This document shows, piece by piece, positions 59,008 through 64,000 of a stretch of 64,000 bases of DNA. Positions within the stretch are counted from its first letter, which is position 1. Each line of letters begins with the position of its first letter. The DNA lies in contig JACRPA010000006.1 in the NCBI GenBank assembly GCA_016214145.1, positions 62,001 to 126,000 on the forward strand. The letters are read 5' to 3'. Source of the DNA: Rhodocyclales bacterium. Lineage in GTDB: Bacteria; Pseudomonadota; Gammaproteobacteria; Burkholderiales; Rhodocyclaceae. The position numbers and the translations under genes were made by a program. The notes below the pieces were generated by a model. The model did no database searches. It had not been told where the DNA came from and was given only the letters and a program-made list of their open reading frames with translations.

Positions 59008-60525
59008 ATGAACGATAACCTCTACGCCATCCTCGCCGCGCGCTTTCCGCACAACCCCGACGCGCCCTGCCTGATCCTGCCCGACGGCCGGCGGATTTCC
59101 TACGCCGAACTGGAAAGTCAGTCTGCGCGATACGGCAATCTGCTGATCGAGGCCGGCGTCAAGCCGGGCGACCGCGTCGCCGCCCAGGTGGAGAAGTCGC
59201 CCGAGGCGTTGTATCTGTATCTCGGCTGCCTGCGCGCCGGCGGCGTCTTCCTGCCGCTGAACCCGGCCTACCAGCGCGGCGAGATCGAATACTTCCTCGG
59301 CGACGCCAAGCCGGGCCTGTTCGTCTGCCGGCCGGAAAAACTGGAAGAGGCGCAGGAACTGGCCTGGGCGACGCGGGTGCCGCTGGTGCACGACCTCGGC
59401 GAGCGCGGCGACGGCAGCCTCGTCGCGGCGGCTGCGGAAATGCCGGATCGCCTCGACACGGTCGAATCCGCCGGCAGCGACCTGGCTGCCATCCTGTACA
59501 CCTCCGGCACCACGGGCCGCTCGAAGGGGGCGATGCTGACGCACCGCAACCTGGCCGCCAACGCGCTCGTGCTGCACCAATACTGGGGCTTCCGCCCGGG
59601 CGACGTGCTGCTGCACATGCTGCCGACCTTCCATGTGCACGGCCTCTTCGTCGCCACGCACTGCGCGCTGGCGAACGGCAGCCCGATGCTGTTCGAGCCG
59701 AAGTTCGACGCGCCGCGCGCCCTGCGGCTGATGCGGGAGGCGACGGTGTTCATGGGCGTGCCGACCTACTACGTGCGGCTGCTGCAGGAGCCGGGATTGA
59801 CGCGGGAAGCCGTGGCGCACATGCGCCTGTTCGTCTCCGGCTCGGCGCCGCTGCTGCCGGAGACCTTCGCCGCCTTTCGCGAACGCACCGGCCAGACCAT
59901 TATCGAGCGCTACGGCATGACCGAGGGCGGCATGTTCACCTCCAACCCACTGGACGGCGAGCGGCGCGGCGGCACGGTCGGTTTCCCCTTGCCGGGCACG
60001 GAGGTGCGCGTAGTGGGTGAATCAGGCAAGTTGCTGCCGGCCGGGGAGATTGGCCACATCCAGGTGCGCGGCCAGAATTCCTCCAGCGTCTTCGCCGGCT
60101 ACTGGCGGATGCCGGAGAAGACGCAGGAGGAGTTCACGCCGGACGGGTACTTCCGCACCGGCGACATGGGCCGCTTCGACTCAGATGGTTACCTCGCCAT
60201 CATCGGCCGCGACAAGGACCTCATCATCAGCGGCGGGCTCAACGTCTATCCGAAGGAGATCGAGGAAGCCATCGACGCCCTGCCCGGCGTGGCGGAATCC
60301 GCCGTGATCGGCCTGCCGCATCCCGATTTCGGCGAGGCGGTGACCGCCGTGGTGGTGCGCGACCGGAATGGCGCCGGCCTCAGCGCCGAGGGCATCATTG
60401 CCGCCCTGAAGGGTCAAATCGCCGGCTTCAAGGTGCCGAAGGCCGTGCATTTCGTGGAAGACCTGCCGCGCAACACGATGGGCAAAGTGCAGAAGAACCT
60501 GCTGCGTCAACGTTTTTCCGCCTGA
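59008..60525 (+). CDS. matB: Malonyl-CoA synthetase (acyl-CoA ligase)
   Basis: A 505-residue ANL-superfamily ligase making malonyl-CoA from malonate, ATP and CoA. Motifs are ILYTSGTTGRSKGAMLTHRN (ATP phosphate loop), ERYGMTEGGMFTSNPLDGERRGGTVGFPLPG, GYFRTGDMGRFDSDGYLAIIGRDKDLIISGGLNVYPKEIEE and PRNTMGKVQKN with the catalytic lysine. The length and SNPLDGERRGGTVGFPLPG segment resemble MatB. Substrate is inferred from neighbours MatA-type decarboxylase and TRAP transporter. It is the last gene of the operon. Confidence 0.88.
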   Translation: MNDNLYAILAARFPHNPDAPCLILPDGRRISYAELESQSARYGNLLIEAGVKPGDRVAAQVEKSPEALYLYLGCLRAGGVFLPLNPAYQRGEIEYFLGDAKPGLFVCRPEKLEEAQELAWATRVPLVHDLGERGDGSLVAAAAEMPDRLDTVESAGSDLAAILYTSGTTGRSKGAMLTHRNLAANALVLHQYWGFRPGDVLLHMLPTFHVHGLFVATHCALANGSPMLFEPKFDAPRALRLMREATVFMGVPTYYVRLLQEPGLTREAVAHMRLFVSGSAPLLPETFAAFRERTGQTIIERYGMTEGGMFTSNPLDGERRGGTVGFPLPGTEVRVVGESGKLLPAGEIGHIQVRGQNSSSVFAGYWRMPEKTQEEFTPDGYFRTGDMGRFDSDGYLAIIGRDKDLIISGGLNVYPKEIEEAIDALPGVAESAVIGLPHPDFGEAVTAVVVRDRNGAGLSAEGIIAALKGQIAGFKVPKAVHFVEDLPRNTMGKVQKNLLRQRFSA

Positions 60526-60631
60526 CCCGTTTTATTTGAGTATTAAATAATTCGCTGTCCCGGCGGCGTAACGGGGCGTATCGTGTGTTTCACTGTGCCG
60601 GCGAGCACAGGTTCCAACGGAGGAGGTTGCC

Positions 60632-60775
60632 ATGCGTCATGAAATCCGGGAGAACCCGGTCAGCCCGTGGAAGCACAAGGCCAAGGTGCTCGTTGCCTTT
60701 CTGGCACTTTGCCTGGTCGCGGCATTCTCCGGCATCGGCTTCGCGGCCGAGCTGCCGAGTCAGATCTTCAGGTAA
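60632..60775 (+). CDS. Small predicted exported protein (47 residues)
   Basis: A short gene preceded by GGAGGAGG (60619-60626) five bases before its ATG. The product is 47 residues: a charged N-terminus (MRHEIRENPVSPWKHKAK), a hydrophobic stretch (VLVAFLALCLVAAFSGIGF) and a signal-peptidase-like AA-E junction that would leave only ELPSQIFR. Its 3' end overlaps the convergent anti-sigma gene by 16 bases. It may be a real small peptide, a single-pass membrane protein, or the remnant of a truncated secreted protein. I know no family for it. The 100 bases upstream show no clear promoter. Confidence 0.5.
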   Translation: MRHEIRENPVSPWKHKAKVLVAFLALCLVAAFSGIGFAAELPSQIFR

Positions 60776-61458
60776 GTCCAGCCCTGGCGCACCCGGTCGA
60801 CGATGTGCTCGACCGCGGTGCGCTCCACCCTTGCTTCCGGCACCAGCGTGACATCCAGTCCGGCACTGCGATAGCGTGCGATGGCGTTGCCGCAGGCGAC
60901 GAAGGCCAGCATTTCGTGGCGCGCGGCGAGTGCCGCGATGCGCGCCGCATGGGGCGTGGCTTCCTGGCGCAGCAGGTCGAGGCCGGAGTTATTGACCACG
61001 ACCTCCACCCGGGCATGGCTGGCCTTGGCCAGATAGGCTTCGACCATATCCAGCGCCTCTTCCATGCGTTCCGCCTGCGAACTGTCCAGATGCAGCAGCA
61101 CGCGCGTCGGCTGGGGGGCAAACAGGCTTCCCACCCAGGCCAGCGCCGGTTCGGAGGATGAGACGGTTGCGCGATGGCCCTGCCAGCCGAGCAGCACGCC
61201 GGCGACCAGCGCCAGGCTCGCCGCCAGGGCGCCGCTCCAGAAGGAAATATGGCTATCCCGCTTGCGGCGGGCAGCCGGCACCTGGCCATAGGCATGGCGC
61301 ACCAGTTCCTTGGTGGAGCGCAGCGCGCAAAGTCGCTGGCCCAGTTCGGCATCCTCGGCGATGGCGGCAAGAACTTCCTCGCGCTCCTGGGCGCCGAGCT
61401 GGTTGTCGACGAAGGCGTTCAGGCGTTCGTCGGAAAAACTGTTTCTTGCATCGTTCAT
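60760..61458 (-). CDS. Membrane anti-sigma factor with C-terminal DsrE-like domain
   Basis: A 232-residue protein. Residues 1-65 form a short anti-sigma-like helical domain (FSDERLNAFVDNQLGAQEREEVLAAIAEDAELGQRL) without the H-x3-C-x2-C zinc motif. One membrane segment spans residues 72-91. Residues 118-232 form a periplasmic domain (RVLLHLDSSQAERMEEAL, VEVVVNNSGLDLL, FVACGNAIA with Cys189, RVRQGWTYLKI) that matches the DsrE pattern of the two exported proteins 1-2 kb away. It overlaps the sigma gene by 4 bases (start ATG 61458). It should hold the ECF sigma until a periplasmic signal is sensed. Confidence 0.8.
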   Translation of the reverse strand: MNDARNSFSDERLNAFVDNQLGAQEREEVLAAIAEDAELGQRLCALRSTKELVRHAYGQVPAARRKRDSHISFWSGALAASLALVAGVLLGWQGHRATVSSSEPALAWVGSLFAPQPTRVLLHLDSSQAERMEEALDMVEAYLAKASHARVEVVVNNSGLDLLRQEATPHAARIAALAARHEMLAFVACGNAIARYRSAGLDVTLVPEARVERTAVEHIVDRVRQGWTYLKI

Positions 61459-61994
61459 TTCACGCTCCTCAGGCGCGGCTGCGCCGCCGCCGGTTCGAGC
61501 AATCCGCGCAGAGCCTCGCGCGCGCGGCACAGCCGGCTCATGACCGTGCCGATGGGAATCGCCAGCACCTCGGCGACTTCCGCGTAGGAAAACTCCTCCA
61601 GGTCGACCAGGGTGACGACCTGTCGCTGTCCGAGCGGCAGCCCCGCAATGGCGGCCCGCACGCGGCTGACCGTCTCCTGCAGTTCGGCGAGGCCTTCAGG
61701 TCCGGGCAGATCCGAGGGCAACTCGGCCAGCGCCTCCTCGTCCAGATCCTCGCGCCGGACGCGCAGATGGTCGATCCAGCAGCGGTGGAGGATCGAGAAC
61801 AGCCAGCTCGCCAGCCGCTCGGCCTGGCGCAACTGGTCGATCCGGGCCAGGCCGCGCGCCAAGGCCTCCTGCGCCAGGTCGTCGGCGAGGGTCGCGTCGT
61901 GGCACCACGAGAAGGCGACGCGATAGAGCCGGCCCCGGCTCGCCTCGATCTTCCCGGACAGTTCGCGCTGCGCCCGCGTCTGCAACCATTTCAT
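61455..61994 (-). CDS. ECF-type RNA polymerase sigma factor
   Basis: A 179-residue sigma-70 of the ECF class. Region 2 is seen as LYRVAFSWCHDATLADDLAQEALARGLARIDQLRQAERLASWLFSILHRCWIDHLRVR. Region 4 is LPLGQRQVVTLVDLEEFSYAEVAEVLAIPIGTVMSRLCRAREALRGLL, with the helix-turn-helix for the -35 element. GGGAGGA lies before the ATG. The gene is followed by a coupled anti-sigma gene. An ECF-like promoter element (62044-62019) lies just upstream, suggesting autoregulation. Confidence 0.93.
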   Translation of the reverse strand: MKWLQTRAQRELSGKIEASRGRLYRVAFSWCHDATLADDLAQEALARGLARIDQLRQAERLASWLFSILHRCWIDHLRVRREDLDEEALAELPSDLPGPEGLAELQETVSRVRAAIAGLPLGQRQVVTLVDLEEFSYAEVAEVLAIPIGTVMSRLCRAREALRGLLEPAAAQPRLRSVK

Positions 61995-62018
61995 CGGCTT
62001 TTCCTCCCGTCACATTAT

Positions 62019-62044
62019 GACGCAGCAGGCCATGGTTTTATTCC
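62019..62044 (-). promoter_or_regulatory. ECF-type promoter element for the sigma/anti-sigma pair
   Basis: Read on the minus strand, GGAATA (62044-62039) is followed after 16 bases by CGTC (62022-62019). GGAA(T/C)-type -35 and CGTC-type -10 boxes with 16-17 spacing are usual for ECF sigma factors. The start would be near 62012, with the sigma ATG at 61994. Confidence 0.65.
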
Positions 62045-62060
62045 ACGGTTGCGGGCCTCG

Positions 62061-62086
62061 GGAATAAACCGGACCCGGCCGCCGTC
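62061..62086 (+). promoter_or_regulatory. ECF-type promoter element for the exported DsrE-like genes
   Basis: GGAATA (62061-62066), a 16-base spacer, then CGTC (62083-62086): identical boxes and spacing to the element on the opposite strand at 62044-62019. The two -35 regions form an inverted repeat (GGTTTTATTCC at 62034-62044, GGAATAAACC at 62061-62070). The start would be near 62093, giving a leader of about 65 bases to the ATG at 62159. Confidence 0.65.
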
Positions 62087-62158
62087 TTACTCATTGCCGC
62101 CGCCAGATGCCATGACCAAGAGCCGGCGCCCACTTACGCCCACCAGAGAGGAGGCACC

Positions 62159-62584
62159 ATGATTCGCAGAACCTTCATCCATTTCCTTGCCGCCTGTGCG
62201 GTTTTTGCCCTGGGCGCGGCCCCGGCCTTGGCGCAGAAAGCCAAACAGGGCGTCGTCATCCAGGTCAGCGACGGCGATCCAAAGAGCTGGAACCAGGCGC
62301 TGAATGTCATCAAGAACGTCCAGACGGAATACGGCAAGGACAATGTGGCCATCGAGCTCGTCGTGTTCGGCTACGGATCGGGGATGCTCAAGTTCGACTC
62401 GCCGCTCGCCAACCGCATCGACGACACCCTGGCCGGCGGCGCGCAGGTGCTCATGTGCGAGAACACGATGAAGGGTCAGAAGCTCACCAATGCCGACATG
62501 CATCCGAAGATCGGCTACGTCAAGGCCGGCGTCATCGAGATCATCGAAAAGAGCAGACAGGGCTGGACCGTGGTGCGGCCGTAA
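62159..62584 (+). CDS. Exported DsrE-family protein 1
   Basis: A 141-residue secreted protein. The signal is MIRRTFIHFLAACAVFALGAAPALA, with cleavage after ALA. The mature domain has the DsrE order: GVVIQVSDGDPKSWNQALNVIKNV, the nucleophile strand AIELVVFGYGSGML, QVLMCENTM with Cys100, and the C-terminal KSRQGWTVVRP. GAGGAGG precedes the ATG. Its C-terminus and cysteine position match those of the anti-sigma periplasmic domain (RQGWTYLKI, Cys189). DsrE-type proteins carry persulfide sulfur in the cytoplasm; a periplasmic copy implies a redox or sulfur role there (inference). Confidence 0.85.
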   Translation: MIRRTFIHFLAACAVFALGAAPALAQKAKQGVVIQVSDGDPKSWNQALNVIKNVQTEYGKDNVAIELVVFGYGSGMLKFDSPLANRIDDTLAGGAQVLMCENTMKGQKLTNADMHPKIGYVKAGVIEIIEKSRQGWTVVRP

Positions 62585-62615
62585 TCGACAGGCACCTTGT
62601 GTGAAAGGACTCGAA

Positions 62616-63077
62616 ATGGCGCATTTCAGCGTGGCACAGCGTTCCCTGATGATCGTCCTTGCGATGTTTGCCGCTGCCGCCTGCGCCACCGGCCAGGGAG
62701 ACATGGCCGCAAAGGCGAAGGAGCCGAACAAGGTCATCTACCACATCAATGAAGGACTGGAGCAGGCCAGCAACGGCTTGCGCAACATCCGCAACCATCT
62801 TGAGGCCGACCCGACCGCCAGGATCGTCGTCGTCACCCACGCCGGTGGCATCAACTTCCTGCTGGAAGGGGCCAAGGACAAGAACGGCAATCCCTACGAT
62901 GCGGCGGTAGACGACTTGTCGATGAAGGGCGTCGAATTCCGCGTCTGCAACTTCACGCTGCAGAGCCGCAACATCGACAGGAGCAAGGTGCACTCCGAGG
63001 CGAAGATCGTGCCTTCCGGCGTGGCGGAAGTCGGCCGCCTGCAGTCCAAGGAAGGATTCGCCTATCTCAAGCCCTGA
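62616..63077 (+). CDS. Exported DsrE-like lipoprotein 2
   Basis: A 153-residue protein 31 bases after DsrE-like protein 1 on the same strand. The N-terminus MAHFSVAQRSLMIVLAMFAAAAC is a lipoprotein-type signal with Cys23 (lipobox AAAC, slightly atypical). The DsrE-like core reads KVIYHINEGLEQASNGLRNIRNHL, RIVVVTHAGGINFLLEGA, then FRVCNFTL with Cys111, and ends EGFAYLKP, matching the C-terminal WTYLKI/WTVVRP of its neighbours. Upstream open frame before ATG 62616 is shadow. Confidence 0.8.
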   Translation: MAHFSVAQRSLMIVLAMFAAAACATGQGDMAAKAKEPNKVIYHINEGLEQASNGLRNIRNHLEADPTARIVVVTHAGGINFLLEGAKDKNGNPYDAAVDDLSMKGVEFRVCNFTLQSRNIDRSKVHSEAKIVPSGVAEVGRLQSKEGFAYLKP

Positions 63078-63190
63078 GGCGGATTGAGGGCGGCCGGGAC
63101 GATCCCGCCGTCAGCATGGTCATCGCAGCCACACCGACGGCGATTGCGCGACAATACGGACGTTGCACAATCGCCGAATGGAGAACATGA

Positions 63191-63964
63191 ATGAAGTGGC
63201 TGCGTTTCGCGCATGAAGGCAAGACTGGTTTTGGCGTTCTTGACGGTGACACGGTGGTTGTCCACGACGGGGACATGTTCGGTTCAGCCACGCCAACCGG
63301 CGAGCGCATCGCGGACACGGCCATCCAATGGCTGACGCCGTGCGTGCCGGGCAAGATGATCGGCCTGTGGAACAACTTTCGCGCCGCCGCGGAGAAGAAC
63401 GGCTGGGCGATTCCTTCCGAGCCGCTGTACTTCCTCAAGGCCGCCAGTTCCTTCTGCGCTCACCACCAGCCGATCCTCGCCCCGCAATCCTGCGATGGAC
63501 GGGTCATCTACGAGGGCGAACTGGCCATCGTCATCGGCCGGACGGCCAGCCGCATCACCGAAGCGGAGGCGCCTGCCCACATCTTCGGCTACACCTGCGC
63601 CAACGATGTCACTGCCATGGAGCTGATTCAGCGCGACCCGGGCTTTCCGCAGTGGGCGCGCGCCAAGAGCTTCGATACATTCGGGGTGTTCGGGCCGGTG
63701 ATTGAAACCGGCTTCGATCCGGGGCAGGGCGAAGTCGTCGTGCTGCTGAACGGCCGCGAGCGCCAGCGCTATCCGCTGGCCGACATGATCTTCCCGCCCG
63801 CCCGGCTGGTGTCGCTGATTTCGCAGGACATGACGCTCCATCCCGGCGACGTGATCCTGTGCGGGACCTCGCTCGGCGTGCTGCCGATGAAGCCGGGCAC
63901 CGCCGTGGAAGTCGTCATCGAAGGCATCGGCAAATTGTCGAACGAGTACCGCGCCACGGTGTAG
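63191..63964 (+). CDS. Fumarylacetoacetate hydrolase family protein
   Basis: A 257-residue protein with the FAH C-terminal fold. The metal-binding acidic residues are Glu108 and Glu110 in IYEGELAIVIG and the Asp in TCANDVTAMELIQRD. AKSFDTFGVFGPVIE, ISQDMTLHPGDVILCGTSLGVLPMKPG and a C-terminal EGIGKLSN complete the signature. Members hydrolyse or decarboxylate 2-keto acids from aromatic or homoprotocatechuate catabolism, or hydrolyse acylpyruvate. The exact substrate is open. It is not clearly part of the DsrE operon; a 113-base gap separates them. Confidence 0.9.
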   Translation: MKWLRFAHEGKTGFGVLDGDTVVVHDGDMFGSATPTGERIADTAIQWLTPCVPGKMIGLWNNFRAAAEKNGWAIPSEPLYFLKAASSFCAHHQPILAPQSCDGRVIYEGELAIVIGRTASRITEAEAPAHIFGYTCANDVTAMELIQRDPGFPQWARAKSFDTFGVFGPVIETGFDPGQGEVVVLLNGRERQRYPLADMIFPPARLVSLISQDMTLHPGDVILCGTSLGVLPMKPGTAVEVVIEGIGKLSNEYRATV

Positions 63965-64000
63965 GCGGCGCGCGTCTTTTCAGCCGCGCGGGCTTGGCGC

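Overview
This is a GC-rich, gene-dense chromosomal segment of a betaproteobacterium, most likely Rhodocyclales or a close relative. That placement is an inference from gene order: hemL-thiE-thiD next to rubredoxin and a pilGHIJ-chpA cluster, pilTU opposite yggS-proC-yggT-yggU, a pyrR-pyrB-pyrC' operon, ilvD near lgt, and adjacent propionyl-CoA and malonate catabolism blocks. No rRNA, tRNA, CRISPR array, prophage or insertion sequence was recognised. No stretch over 300 bases lacks a gene. The last 36 bases (63965-64000) hold nothing I can name.

Layout. 1-3.5 kb: an acetyltransferase and a thiamine/heme operon (thiD-thiE-hemL). 3.5-12.9 kb: rubredoxin, then the type IV pilus Chp chemosensory operon behind a sigma-54-like promoter. 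12.9-16.7 kb: yqgE, ruvX, pyrR, pyrB and a dihydroorotase homologue that has lost its zinc ligands. 16.9-21.6 kb: yggU-yggT-proC-yggS divergent from pilT-pilU. 21.7-27.7 kb: an RNA methyltransferase, HemJ, an SDR protein, a ferredoxin-type flavin reductase, an EAL/HDOD signalling protein, an NnrS-like membrane protein and a MIP18-type Fe-S protein. 27.7-32.8 kb: a complete branched-chain amino acid (Liv) ABC transporter. 32.9-38.5 kb: cytochrome c, a DUF255 protein, a DyP peroxidase with a partner, and ilvD. 38.7-45.4 kb: LysE exporter, a ParE/RHH toxin-antitoxin pair, lgt, pyrF, a PAS-GGDEF protein, two VOC proteins, a lipoprotein and an aminotransferase. 45.4-53.0 kb: methylmalonyl-CoA pathway (pccA, pccB, meaB, mcm) with a BrnT-type toxin-antitoxin pair inserted. 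53.2-60.5 kb: malonate utilisation (GntR regulator, crotonase, malonyl-CoA decarboxylase, TRAP transporter, malonyl-CoA ligase). 60.6-63.1 kb: an ECF sigma factor, a membrane anti-sigma factor ending in a DsrE-like domain, and two exported DsrE-like proteins. 63.2-64 kb: a fumarylacetoacetate-hydrolase-family enzyme.

How the genes work together. The Chp block (PilG, PilH, PilI, PilJ, ChpA) plus PilT/PilU would control and power twitching motility. Liv import and odd-chain or branched-chain catabolism feed propionyl-CoA to PccAB and the B12-dependent mutase with its chaperone MeaB. The neighbouring TRAP-MatB-MatA set would import malonate, activate it and decarboxylate it to acetyl-CoA.

Most unusual content. 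(1) The ECF/anti-sigma/DsrE locus: the anti-sigma factor and two exported neighbours share a DsrE-like fold signature with a matching cysteine, and the intergenic region holds two divergent, identically spaced GGAATA-N16-CGTC promoter-like elements. (2) Four intergenic palindromes built from short tandem repeats of unrelated sequence, all inside same-strand gene runs. (3) Two REP-type repeat families, one copy of which supplies the stop codons of two convergent genes.
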